In this document: positions 19,651 through 28,042 of the stretch, piece after piece
Layout of the letters: every line of letters begins with the position of its first letter
How positions within the stretch are numbered: position 1 is the first letter of the stretch
NCBI RefSeq assembly: GCF_024970185.1
Contig: NZ_CP103965.1
Coordinates: 3,778,001 to 3,842,000 of the forward strand
Length of the DNA stretch: 64,000 nt
Reading direction: 5' to 3'
DNA from: Pseudomonas sp. N3-W
GTDB lineage: Bacteria; Pseudomonadota; Gammaproteobacteria; Pseudomonadales; Pseudomonadaceae
Position numbers and translations under genes: made by a program
The notes under the pieces: model-generated
Database searches by the model: none
What the model saw: only the letters and a program-made list of their open reading frames with translations
Told to the model about the DNA's origin: nothing

Positions 19651-20764
19651 GAGTGGCAGGCTCGCTCGCGGTGGATATCGTTGCTGCGTGTCGCAGGGCT
19701 GATGCCAGGCGATCGATATCGCCGCTGTCCAGTTCACCGATACAGCCGATGCGCAAGGAGCTGGCCATCGAGTAGGTGGCGGGATAGATAATCAACCGGT
19801 CGCATTCAAGGTGTCGGTACAACTGATCGAACGTCAGGGCAAAATTGTCGGGAAGCAGAAACGTGGTGATCATCGGCGCCCGGAAACGTGCATCGAGCAA
19901 CGGCACGATGCCCTGCTCGGCCAACTGTCGGACCAGCCGCTGATTGAGCCGGCGATATTTTTCTAGACGCCGCTCGGCCTTGCCCTCCTGCGCCCATTCA
20001 TTCAGCGCCTGATCGAGTGCCAGCAGCACATGGGTCGGTGGCGTGAAGCGCCACTGATGAGCATTTTCCAGTTTGCGCCACTGCGCATGCAGGTCCAGGC
20101 TCAAACTGCGCCGCACGGTGGCGTGCAACGCCGTTGTTCTGGCAATGACAAACGCAATGCCCGGTACCGAGTGCAGGCATTTGTTGGCCGACAGTGCGAC
20201 GGCCGTGATCGCTGGCGAATCGAACGGGATGGGCAGCGCGCCGAAGGTGCTGATCGCATCGAGCAACAGACTTACCGAGCGCTGCTCACACACTTTGAGC
20301 AGTTGCGCCAGGTCATTGAGGACCCCCAGGCCGGTCTCGAAATGCACCAGCGCCAGGTGGGTGATCTGCGGGTTCTGCTGTACAAAAACGTCGACCCGCT
20401 CAGGATCGATCGCCTCCTCGGTATTGCACTGCAGTGCCACATGATTGAGGCCATGGATCTCACAGATTTCCAGCATCCGCTTGCTGTACTCGCCGTTGAC
20501 CAGCACCGCCACGCAATAGTCGGCCGCTGGCAGGCAACTGGTCAGCATGGCTTCGACAGCGAACGTGCCGCTGCCCTGCACCGGAATCGCTGCAAAGGCT
20601 TCGCCAACGTCGTAAGCCTTCAGCAGCTTCGAACAGACCCGCGAGATCAGCTCGGCCGAGGCCTTTGTCCTGGACCCGATGTCGTCCAGCATGGCCTTTT
20701 TCACCGTGGCCGAGGTGTTCAGGGGGCCAGGTGTGAAAAGCACCTGGGCATCTGTGTTGCGCAT
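19643..20764 (-). CDS. phnW: 2-aminoethylphosphonate transaminase-like class V aminotransferase
   Basis: 373-aa PhnW-like protein. LFTPGPLNTSATVKKAML at residues 9-26 and GSRTKASAELI correspond to the PhnW N-terminus. D169 (LLLDAISTFG) and K195 (ANKCLHSVPG) form the PLP site. PhnW interconverts phosphonoacetaldehyde and 2-aminoethylphosphonate. Next to PEP mutase and phosphonopyruvate decarboxylase it most likely works in the biosynthetic direction, making 2-AEP. ATG 20764 has GGAGAG upstream. Sequence drift from catabolic PhnW is visible (CLHSVPG where I would expect CIEGVPG), so a modified substrate is possible. Confidence 0.82.
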   Translation of the reverse strand: MRNTDAQVLFTPGPLNTSATVKKAMLDDIGSRTKASAELISRVCSKLLKAYDVGEAFAAIPVQGSGTFAVEAMLTSCLPAADYCVAVLVNGEYSKRMLEICEIHGLNHVALQCNTEEAIDPERVDVFVQQNPQITHLALVHFETGLGVLNDLAQLLKVCEQRSVSLLLDAISTFGALPIPFDSPAITAVALSANKCLHSVPGIAFVIARTTALHATVRRSLSLDLHAQWRKLENAHQWRFTPPTHVLLALDQALNEWAQEGKAERRLEKYRRLNQRLVRQLAEQGIVPLLDARFRAPMITTFLLPDNFALTFDQLYRHLECDRLIIYPATYSMASSLRIGCIGELDSGDIDRLASALRHAATISTASEPATHA

Positions 20765-20802
20765 GATCAGCTCTCCGGATAGACCAACAGGCACAGGACG
20801 AT

Positions 20803-21648
20803 TCAACGATGCCGGGTGGGTGTCGATATGTGAAAGATCGGGTTGCCTGGGTCATTTCGTTTCGACGCGTAATAGCTGTCGTACAAATCCTTATGGGCCG
20901 TACCGGCGGCAAAAGTGAAGAACAGCATGCGGCGATCGAACGCCGAATCATTACGTGCCGAACGATGGGGCACATAAGAATCGAACAGGATCACGTCACC
21001 GGCCTGGGCCGTGATCGGTTGCCACTCGAACTTGGCACTGATAGCCGCCTCGATATCACCGTTGTGCGTACCGCCGCGGTGGTAATTGAACAGCGGCCTT
21101 GGTCCCATCGGGGTCGCCAGGATCTGCTCGACGTCCTCGGCATCGTGCTCACTCAAGTACCTCGGCGCGACCTCCAGGCAACCGTTTTGCAGCGTGGCGG
21201 GGTCCAGCGCGATGGCCGCGGTAATGTGGTAATGCGTGTCGAAATGACGATAGGCGGCGATGTCTTGATGAACACCGAAGGCGCCACCGCCCGGATGTTT
21301 GAAGTTGCATTTGTCCTTGAACAGGTGAAACGGCTCCTGGGCGATATCGCTGATGAGCCGCTGCAACCGGTTGCTCAGATGGTCCTGAATGTAAGGGGTG
21401 CTGCCGGCCAGCCATTCGATCCGGCACACCTCCATTGGATTGCTCGATTCGCCGACCACCACGGGCGCACGTTCATCGCGCTCCCTGGCGGTGGCCATGT
21501 CCGGGTCCTGGCTACGACGGGCCAGCACCTCTCGTCCCGTGACGAGCAACTGCCTGCAGGTGTCGTCAAGACGCTGCAACTCGTCGGCCGTCAGGCCCTG
21601 GCGCAAGACGCTAAAGCCTTGTTGCTTGAGATCGATATACGAAGACAT
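20803..21648 (-). CDS. Phytanoyl-CoA dioxygenase (PhyH)-family Fe(II)/2-oxoglutarate oxygenase
   Basis: 281-aa PhyH-family protein with facial-triad candidates H127, D129 (FGVHQDIAAY) and H228 (SYVPHRSARN). The R230/R239 region would bind 2-oxoglutarate. PhyH enzymes of the PhnY* type hydroxylate C1 of 2-aminoethylphosphonate. Because it lies between the PhnW-like and class I transaminases, hydroxylation of 2-AEP or a derivative is the leading idea. It does not carry the signature of ectoine hydroxylase EctD although EctD is in the same superfamily. ATG 21648 has GGGAA upstream. Confidence 0.83.
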   Translation of the reverse strand: MSSYIDLKQQGFSVLRQGLTADELQRLDDTCRQLLVTGREVLARRSQDPDMATARERDERAPVVVGESSNPMEVCRIEWLAGSTPYIQDHLSNRLQRLISDIAQEPFHLFKDKCNFKHPGGGAFGVHQDIAAYRHFDTHYHITAAIALDPATLQNGCLEVAPRYLSEHDAEDVEQILATPMGPRPLFNYHRGGTHNGDIEAAISAKFEWQPITAQAGDVILFDSYVPHRSARNDSAFDRRMLFFTFAAGTAHKDLYDSYYASKRNDPGNPIFHISTPTRHR

Positions 21649-21678
21649 GGCATGTTCCCGGCTAGTCAAGGGTCGCGA

Positions 21679-22911
21679 TCAGACACCCAGCGGTGTTGAG
21701 CTCAGGCGTTCGAGTGCGCTATTGAAAACGCTGTCGGCAGTACACAACACCATGCGCACACTCCTGTCGCCCTCCTTGCCATAGACACAACCAGGCACCA
21801 CGGCCACTTTGCGCTCATTGAGCAGAAAGGCGGCCACCGCCTCGCCTTCGGTGCCGGCCGCTGCCTTGTAGCTCGCCGGCAGTGAGCGGTAGAGGCCGCT
21901 GATGTTCGGGAACAGGAACATGGCGCCGTGAGGCTCGCGATTCCAGGTAAAACCGAACTCGGACGTCAGCGTGGCGCGGCTGATCTCCGCACGCGAAGCG
22001 ACCATCTGCGAAGAGGATGTCAGCCATGCGTCTCGGGCAGGATGACGCAACAGCGTTTCGGCGATGGCCTGGTACTGGATGTTCACGCCCAGGTACATGT
22101 AGTCGTGAATTTTCTTCGCCAGCTCGATCACGGCCTTGGGGGCCACCATCCAGCCGATGCGCAGCCCGGGCAAACCGAACTTCTTCGAGAAACTGTTGAT
22201 GGTGATGGTGTTGTCCCGCAGGCCTTCGATACCGAACGCCGGGGTATGCGAACGCCCGGAGGTCATGGTGTCGTACACCTCGTCATGAATGATCCAGGTG
22301 TTGTTGCGATTGGAGAACTGCGCCAGGGACTTCCAGTCCTCGGCACTCAGCACATAACCGCTCGGGTTTTCCGGGGAGTTGATGATGAAGGCCTTGGCCT
22401 TGTCGATCGATTGGGTAGCCAGCAGATTGGCCACTTCGTTGCCCCCGGCGGCACGGGACACCTGAGCGACCTGGCGGCTGAGCAGTTGAATCGTTCTGGA
22501 ATAAAGCATGTAAGAAGGGTCGGCCAACGCAATGGCATCGCCCTCGCCTGTCACGGCCAGCATTGCCAGGGTGATCGCTTCCACGCCGCCATGGGTGATC
22601 ATGATTTCAGTGTGCGGATCGACCTCCAGGGCGTAACGCTGGCGGTACCAGTCCGAGACAGCCTGACGCAGCCCCAGAGAGCCCTGCGAACCTTCGTAAC
22701 GCTTGGCGCTGTCGAGAAAGGTTTCGTAACTGAGATTGCGGTGTTTGATGTCATCGATCGCGTAGTCCGGCGGACCAAAGACCGGTTCGCCAAAGCTCAG
22801 GTCGGCGATTGAAGGATCTTCCTTGGCCTTGTTCGAAATGGCTTTGGAGGCGTAGATGCCCATTGCCTGGACAATGGAATTGACCGGCATGGCTTTGGAT
22901 GAACTCGACAT
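21679..22911 (-). CDS. Class I/II (aspartate-type) PLP aminotransferase
   Basis: 410-aa fold-type I enzyme. Motifs are SPENPSG (about 179-185), D210 in WIIHDEVYD, the PLP lysine K243 in NSFSKKFGLPG, and a C-terminal arginine region SVRMVLC. It follows the phosphonopyruvate decarboxylase gene by 38 bases. It could convert phosphonopyruvate to phosphonoalanine as a branch from the AEP route, or act on a later keto/amino intermediate. Both are inferences from context. Confidence 0.85.
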   Translation of the reverse strand: MSSSSKAMPVNSIVQAMGIYASKAISNKAKEDPSIADLSFGEPVFGPPDYAIDDIKHRNLSYETFLDSAKRYEGSQGSLGLRQAVSDWYRQRYALEVDPHTEIMITHGGVEAITLAMLAVTGEGDAIALADPSYMLYSRTIQLLSRQVAQVSRAAGGNEVANLLATQSIDKAKAFIINSPENPSGYVLSAEDWKSLAQFSNRNNTWIIHDEVYDTMTSGRSHTPAFGIEGLRDNTITINSFSKKFGLPGLRIGWMVAPKAVIELAKKIHDYMYLGVNIQYQAIAETLLRHPARDAWLTSSSQMVASRAEISRATLTSEFGFTWNREPHGAMFLFPNISGLYRSLPASYKAAAGTEGEAVAAFLLNERKVAVVPGCVYGKEGDRSVRMVLCTADSVFNSALERLSSTPLGV

Positions 22912-22949
22912 AGTTGAATGCTGCCTTGAACAGAGAAAGTGGAAGTGGG

Positions 22950-24050
22950 TTACACCAGGTTTTCCTTGAGGCGTCGTGCGACTACCGGCGGCGGCATGGT
23001 GGGCCTGCCGAGGTTTTCCATGGCGCCGCAGTTGACTGGCACATGGATCAGGTGCGGCCCTTCATGGCCTTGCTTCAGGGCTGCCTGAAGCTCACCGATC
23101 GAATGGCATCGGGTCGCACCGCGATAACCGCACGCCATGGCGATGGCACAGAAGTCGACGTTGAAAGCGGCACTTTTCTGGCCGCCAGTGGAGTCGTACG
23201 TCTGGTTATCGATCACGATGTGGGTGAAGTTGCGACGCCCGCTGATGCCAATGCTGGTCAGGTTGCCCAGGTGCATGATCGCGGCCCCGTCGCCGTCAAG
23301 CACATAGACGGGTTGATCGGTTGCCAGCGAAAGACCGTGGGCGATGGCACTGGCATACCCCATCGAACCCACGCAATAGAAGTTGCGCGACCGGTCATCA
23401 AGGGTGAACAGCTCACGACCGGTCTTGCCCGTGGTGGCGACCAGAACGGCATCAGCCGGGGTGTTGACGACAATGGCACTCAGCGCCTCGGCACGGCTGG
23501 GCAGCCGCTCGGACGCCCCTGGCAGGTCACGGTCCGAGGGTGCGCCGCAGGCCGTGAACGTGCCACCTTCAATCACCAGCGCACGGGTTTTTTCAGTGGT
23601 TGCGATTGCCTGTAGCGTAGAGCGCAACAACGCCAGCGCCTCCTGTGGCTCTTTGGGCAATACCTGCCAGGGAATGCCCAGCAACGTCAGCAGATCCGGG
23701 GTGATCTGCCCCATCAGCGCGTGCTGTGGTTCGTCCTTCTCGCCCGGTGTCCCGCGCCAGGTGACCAACAGCAGCGTCGGAATCTGGAACGTATCGTTCA
23801 GTGAAGTCAGCGGGTTGACCATATTTCCCAAACCGGAGTTCTGGCACATCACCGCTGCCGATTTGCCGCCCAGCCACAGGCCGCTGGCAATCGACAACGC
23901 ATCGCCTTCACTGGAAGCGATCAGGTAACGGGTATCCTGGCGCGCAATACTTTCGTTGATCAGCGGCGTCAGGAATGAACAGGGAACACCCGTCAGATAA
24001 CGGATGCCACCCCGGACCAATTCATCGACAAAATCAGATGCGTCAATCAT
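22950..24050 (-). CDS. aepY: Phosphonopyruvate decarboxylase (ThDP-dependent)
   Basis: 366-aa ThDP enzyme of the Fom2/AepY type. The pyrimidine-binding half has the catalytic glutamate E48 (ASSEGDALSIA) and NSGLGNMVNPLTSL. The pyrophosphate-binding half has GDG at 253-255 and the metal-ligand asparagine N282 (VIDNQTYDSTGG). It converts phosphonopyruvate to phosphonoacetaldehyde, the irreversible step that pulls the unfavourable PEP mutase reaction forward. It lies 29 bases behind pepM with a clear AAGGA ribosome-binding site. Sulfopyruvate decarboxylase is related, but the pepM partner settles the assignment. Confidence 0.92.
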   Translation of the reverse strand: MIDASDFVDELVRGGIRYLTGVPCSFLTPLINESIARQDTRYLIASSEGDALSIASGLWLGGKSAAVMCQNSGLGNMVNPLTSLNDTFQIPTLLLVTWRGTPGEKDEPQHALMGQITPDLLTLLGIPWQVLPKEPQEALALLRSTLQAIATTEKTRALVIEGGTFTACGAPSDRDLPGASERLPSRAEALSAIVVNTPADAVLVATTGKTGRELFTLDDRSRNFYCVGSMGYASAIAHGLSLATDQPVYVLDGDGAAIMHLGNLTSIGISGRRNFTHIVIDNQTYDSTGGQKSAAFNVDFCAIAMACGYRGATRCHSIGELQAALKQGHEGPHLIHVPVNCGAMENLGRPTMPPPVVARRLKENLV

Positions 24051-24079
24051 GGTGATCCTTCGTTTAACCGGGGATGAAG

Positions 24080-24958
24080 TCAGGCGGTTGCCGGCATCAG
24101 ATATTTGTCTTCGGCCAACTGTGCTTCTGCTTCGCCGGTCAACATGAAGATCTCTTCGAGGGTGGCAATATCCTTTTCGATGAACGAGACGTTCTCGTTC
24201 TTCTGGATTTGCTGGGTAATGCGCTTCATGGCATGGATGGATGCGCGCAAGCTATGGTTGGCCCAGATCACCGTGCTGATGCCCGCCTCCTTGTACAGAT
24301 TGGTTTCGACACTCGAATATTTGGTCGGAACGATGATGACCGGGCATCGGTCCTTCCACAGCGCCTTGAATTCGAGCACTTCGCTGGCGTCCTTGCGCTT
24401 GGAGTGAATCAGAATCGCGTCGGCACCGGCCCCGTGGTACTTGTGCGCGCGCTCCAGGGCTTCATCCATGCCCAACCCGCTGATCAATGCCTCGACACGG
24501 GCGACGACCATGAAGTCATCGTCCAGTTGGCTGTCTTTGGCGGCGCGCAACTTGCCGCAGAATTCGTCGGCATTGGCCAGATCGTTGCCACCGGAGATGA
24601 ACGAGTTGACCTTGGGAAAGAGTTTGTCTTCCAGGCAGACACCGGCAATACCCCGCTGGCAGAGCTTTTTGGTCAGACGACGCACATTGTTGAAGTTGCC
24701 AAAACCGGTGTCGCCGTCAACCAGGATCGGCACCGTGGTGTGGTCACTCATGAACTCGACGATGTCGAGGATCTGAGTCCAGGAGGCTTCGTTGCGATCA
24801 CATAATCCCAGGGAGGCGGAGATCGACAGACCCGATGCCCAGAGTCCCTTGAAGCCGCTCTCCTGCGCAATCCTGGCGCTCAGAGCATTGTGCGCTTCCA
24901 TCAGAAAGCTGGTGTTCTTGTCCTGAATCAATGACTTCAACGTTGTTGTTTTTTTCAT
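24080..24958 (-). CDS. pepM: Phosphoenolpyruvate phosphomutase
   Basis: 292-aa isocitrate-lyase/PEPM superfamily protein. It carries the mutase-specific EDKxxxxxNS signature as EDKLFPKVNS at residues 110-119, which separates PEP mutases from lyases. The metal-binding DGDTGFG is at 81-87. It rearranges PEP to phosphonopyruvate, forming the C-P bond that starts nearly all phosphonate natural products. AAGGA lies 8 bases before the ATG. It is the diagnostic gene of the cluster, and its neighbours supply decarboxylation, transamination and tailoring. Confidence 0.96.
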   Translation of the reverse strand: MKKTTTLKSLIQDKNTSFLMEAHNALSARIAQESGFKGLWASGLSISASLGLCDRNEASWTQILDIVEFMSDHTTVPILVDGDTGFGNFNNVRRLTKKLCQRGIAGVCLEDKLFPKVNSFISGGNDLANADEFCGKLRAAKDSQLDDDFMVVARVEALISGLGMDEALERAHKYHGAGADAILIHSKRKDASEVLEFKALWKDRCPVIIVPTKYSSVETNLYKEAGISTVIWANHSLRASIHAMKRITQQIQKNENVSFIEKDIATLEEIFMLTGEAEAQLAEDKYLMPATA

Positions 24959-25081
24959 TGTCGTATTCCTTTAGAGGGTCATTCCATGAAGGACAGCGTT
25001 GTTGCACAGGCCTGCTCCACAGCCCGCAAGGTGCTGGCGGCGATCGTTGCGCGAGTGCCGCCAGTGATGAGCATGACGCGC

Positions 25082-25912
25082 TTACTCGCCGATCTTCCTG
25101 ATCACGTAATAAGTGAACTGGCCGATCTGTTGGCGAAGCTGATCGCGCTTGGCAATGTAATCTTCAGCACTTCCCTCACGGATCATCTGTTCGATCCGGC
25201 CCAATACTTCGTCAAGTTCCTGTTCGCTCAGCAAGGCAAAGTGCGAGTCGCCCTGGCGAAACTCGAGTGAGGTCAAGGCATTGGGATCGAAGTACCCCGA
25301 CTGTTGAATGATGCTGTCGATATTGACCACGCGATCGGTAATCTCGAAGCCAATCGTGCGCAGAAAAGCTTGCAGCGGTTCATATTCGATAAAACGCGGT
25401 TTCATCCGCTCGACCGCTTTTTCGATCAACTTGCCCCACCACACCCCATTCTCCAACTGCTGATGGGTGATGGTGTTGATCAGAATGACACCCCCCTCTT
25501 TAAGTGACTTTGTCGCTTCGCCCAGAAAATGTTTCACTGCCTTGAAATCGTCAGCAGGGTCCAGATGATGCAATGACTGATTGCACATGACCGCGTCATA
25601 TACCTGACCTTCACTGACATACAACGACAAGTCGCACTGCTTCCAGACTGCATTAGCAAAACCATGACTTTCAATCTTTTGCTTGCACTGAGCCAACATG
25701 CCTTCGCTGTAATCGGCACAAACAACATTCATGCCGGCACGCGCCAGCTCCAGCGCATAGTTACCGGTGCCGCACCCGGCATCCAGCACGGTCATGAGCG
25801 GGGCGGGTTTGTTTAGCCGAGCCAAATAACCCAACACGATCTCGACACCCACGGCAGTTCGCGTCTTGTCATAATTAATAGACGTCGTATTATAGTGCTC
25901 GTATTTACTCAC
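25082..25912 (-). CDS. SAM-dependent class I methyltransferase
   Basis: 276-aa Rossmann-fold methyltransferase with motif I TVLDAGCGTGN (41-51) and the acidic end of strand 2 in VVCADYSEGM. The translation begins at GTG 25912; no in-frame ATG is nearby. It lies between the acyltransferase-like gene and pepM, 123 bases upstream of pepM. A tailoring role (N-, O- or phosphonate-ester methylation) is inferred from location. An alternative is self-protection by modification of a cellular target. Confidence 0.82.
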   Translation of the reverse strand: MSKYEHYNTTSINYDKTRTAVGVEIVLGYLARLNKPAPLMTVLDAGCGTGNYALELARAGMNVVCADYSEGMLAQCKQKIESHGFANAVWKQCDLSLYVSEGQVYDAVMCNQSLHHLDPADDFKAVKHFLGEATKSLKEGGVILINTITHQQLENGVWWGKLIEKAVERMKPRFIEYEPLQAFLRTIGFEITDRVVNIDSIIQQSGYFDPNALTSLEFRQGDSHFALLSEQELDEVLGRIEQMIREGSAEDYIAKRDQLRQQIGQFTYYVIRKIGE

Positions 25913-25974
25913 AAGACATTCTCGACTTATTTCAAGGTAAGTTGACGCCTGCTGCTGATCAACCGATAGAAGTT

Positions 25975-26985
25975 TCAGGCAGAGGCGATAAGGGAAAACA
26001 GCTCTTTTGCTTTAAAACCCATTCGGGTTTTTATTTTATGGTTGGTTCGGCCAATTTCGATGGTGTCCAGGCCTTCCTGCTTGGCGTAACGGAAGGCTTC
26101 GAGCATGCACACGCTGTAAGGGCTGAAGTCGGTCTTGTCGTAAGACATGCCGGCGGCCCATATATGCAGGGTTTTGTCGTGCAGGAAACACACCATGACC
26201 CCCAGCACCTGATCATGTTCCTGCACGCTGATGAGGCGAATCAAGCCCGCGCAGCTTTCCACGAACGGCTTGAACGCCGCAGGCGGGTAATAATCCGGGG
26301 TGCCGTGCCGTGCGCTGGTGACACAAACCAGTTCGGCGATCTGCGCCAGATTCGATACCGGCAGCGACTGCACCGAGGCCTGATGATGACTGGCCTGGAG
26401 TTTTCTTTGTTGGCGGTTCATTTCCCGACGCCCGTCGGCGGGCAGCCCGGCTATATAGTCCTCGACCGTATCGACACAGGCAATGTCCATGAAGTAACGG
26501 TCCCACATGAAGCTGGCCTGATAGCCCTCGAAAACACCCGCCGATACCAACTGATCGTTAGCGATATTGATAAGGCCTACGTACTTGGCACCCAGGCGCA
26601 TGCCCAACACTTTGATCGATTTGAATATTTCACCGCGGACACTATCGGCCTGGTCCGTCAAAGCGATAATCTCGCTTTCATAGCCATGCATGATATGACC
26701 CAGGCAAACGAGACTGTCATTGAAGTTCAGGCCGGTGGCACGCGACAAGGAACCAAAGGGATCTGGGGAGCGCTGGGAATAGACGACGGTAAAACCCACC
26801 AGGACAGCGTGCTGATAGGCGAGAATATAATAGGCATCGAGAATGGGCAGCAGCGGGTAATAATGAGCCGCCCGGAGAAAACGAACATCGTAGAAGAAAG
26901 AAGCACCGGCTGCGGTATTCAGCGCAGTGATATCACCCAATGGCAGTTGTTCGAAGTCATTAATTATTTTTATTAGCGTACTCAT
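25975..26985 (-). CDS. FemAB/BioF2-like GNAT-fold acyltransferase, first gene of the phosphonate operon
   Basis: 336-aa protein. The C-terminal half looks like a GNAT/FemAB-like domain (PF13480-type): REMNRQQRKLQ, then ARHGTPDYYP, VLGVMVCFLHDKTLHIWAAG and LDTIEIGRTNHKIKTRMGFK. The N-terminal half is more divergent. Members attach acyl or aminoacyl groups to amines, sometimes from aminoacyl-tRNA. It opens the minus-strand operon directly at the divergent promoter region. It may acylate or peptidylate the aminophosphonate, or confer self-resistance by acetylation. The ATG at 26985 was chosen because upstream extension enters the AT-rich promoter. Confidence 0.72.
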   Translation of the reverse strand: MSTLIKIINDFEQLPLGDITALNTAAGASFFYDVRFLRAAHYYPLLPILDAYYILAYQHAVLVGFTVVYSQRSPDPFGSLSRATGLNFNDSLVCLGHIMHGYESEIIALTDQADSVRGEIFKSIKVLGMRLGAKYVGLINIANDQLVSAGVFEGYQASFMWDRYFMDIACVDTVEDYIAGLPADGRREMNRQQRKLQASHHQASVQSLPVSNLAQIAELVCVTSARHGTPDYYPPAAFKPFVESCAGLIRLISVQEHDQVLGVMVCFLHDKTLHIWAAGMSYDKTDFSPYSVCMLEAFRYAKQEGLDTIEIGRTNHKIKTRMGFKAKELFSLIASA

Positions 26986-27631
26986 GATCGACCGATATCC
27001 ATGTCCCGAGTTCATCCGTGGGCCAAACCTAACGCACGAAATCGAGCCCGTCAAGAAACATGAAATATAAATTCTATAAAAAACTGCACCGATTAAAGAC
27101 AGTTTTAGAGTTGTCTTTTACGCGTCACACACAACTTTGAACGATAGTACCAAACTCTGAAAACCCACTTGCCTATACAGGTAAGTCATACAGCCAACCT
27201 GCGGAAACTGCCATCCGAATTAATTTGAAATATATTTCGTAAAAACTTGCGCCCCCAAAATACTCAGCTATACATTGCTTGCGGCCGCACGGACCACGCG
27301 GCCAAAATCGCCAACAAGAGCGTTTTATCAGAGGGATCTGAACATGATGGATGTCACCTGCAGGCACGATCCAAGCATCAGCAGTCTGCCAACGACCTCG
27401 TCTTCAGCCCCATCCGCCCCGAGCGGCGCGTCCCTCCTTCAGTCGACAACCTCGCTTCTCGCGATACTCAGCCCGTAGCGGCTCCAGCGCCGTAGCTCCT
27501 CACCCGCAAACCGACGACGGTTCCACCATTCAGTCACCTGAATGACCGCTCACCCGAGCACAGATTGCCCGTGCCTTGCATTTGTATCCATTCACAACCC
27601 AGCGGTTCAAGAACAAGTAAGGGAATGGTCA
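26986..27631. promoter_or_regulatory. Divergent AT-rich promoter region of the phosphonate and ectoine-like operons
   Basis: A 646-bp gap whose first 270 bases are clearly more AT-rich than the surroundings. It contains a 20-bp imperfect palindrome ACTTGCCTATACAGGTAAGT (27167-27186, 8 of 10 positions symmetric), suitable for a dimeric regulator shared by both operons. TTGAAA followed by A/T-rich boxes (27225-27275) could be rightward promoter elements, but I cannot fix them. No regulator gene lies in the cluster, so control must come from elsewhere. Confidence 0.55.
27344..27478 (+). CDS. Possible 44-aa Ser/Pro-rich leader peptide at the head of the ectoine-like operon
   Basis: A short frame starting ATGATG with GAGGGA 8 bases upstream, ending at TAG 27478, 154 bases before ectC. 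The product starts MMDVTCRHDPSISSLP and is rich in Ser, Pro and Leu. The ribosome-binding site is better than many in the locus. It has no recognisable family; it may be a leader ORF or chance. Confidence 0.3.
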   Translation: MMDVTCRHDPSISSLPTTSSSAPSAPSGASLLQSTTSLLAILSP

Positions 27632-28015
27632 ATGATTGTCAGAAAACTCGACGATGTCACGAACACCGACAGCCACAAGAAAGCCGAGACCTGGGACAGC
27701 GTGCGCATGCTGCTGGCCAGGGATGGCATGGGTTTCGGCTTCCATATCACGACGATGTACGCCGGCACCGAAACGAAAATGCAGTACCTCAATCACCTGG
27801 AGTGCGTTTATTGCATTTCTGGCGAAGCCGAGATTGAAGAGGTTGAAACCGGGACCCGGCACACCATCAAGGCAGGGTCGATGTACGCCCTCAATGACCA
27901 TGACAGCCATGTCGTGCGTTGCAAGACCGACTTCGTTATTGCCTGCGTCTTCTCGCCGGGGCTGATCGGTAACGAAACCCATGATGCCTCGGGTGCGTAC
28001 CCGGCTTCGGCGTAA
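27632..28015 (+). CDS. ectC: Ectoine synthase-like cupin (EctC homologue)
   Basis: 127-aa cupin, the normal length of EctC, starting MIVRKLDDV like the family. Counting from this start, W21, R25, T40, Y52, E57, Y85, H93, C105, F107, E115 and H117 fall at the same numbers as metal, catalytic and substrate residues reported for ectoine synthases (from memory). EctC closes N-gamma-acetyl-diaminobutyrate into ectoine. Here no ectA exists and a formyltransferase follows, so the ring-closing substrate may be N-gamma-formyl-diaminobutyrate. An unusual I39 stands where I recall E in FSFHETT. AAGGGA lies 7 bases before the ATG. Confidence 0.85.
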   Translation: MIVRKLDDVTNTDSHKKAETWDSVRMLLARDGMGFGFHITTMYAGTETKMQYLNHLECVYCISGEAEIEEVETGTRHTIKAGSMYALNDHDSHVVRCKTDFVIACVFSPGLIGNETHDASGAYPASA

Positions 28016-28042
28016 GTCGCCTGCCTTGAAAAGGATTTTCTC

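Noticed and set aside
20803..21648. Identifying the PhyH gene as ectoine hydroxylase EctD
   Set aside because: It lacks the EctD signature motif and lies in the phosphonate operon, not with ectB/ectC. EctD also acts on a finished ectoine ring.
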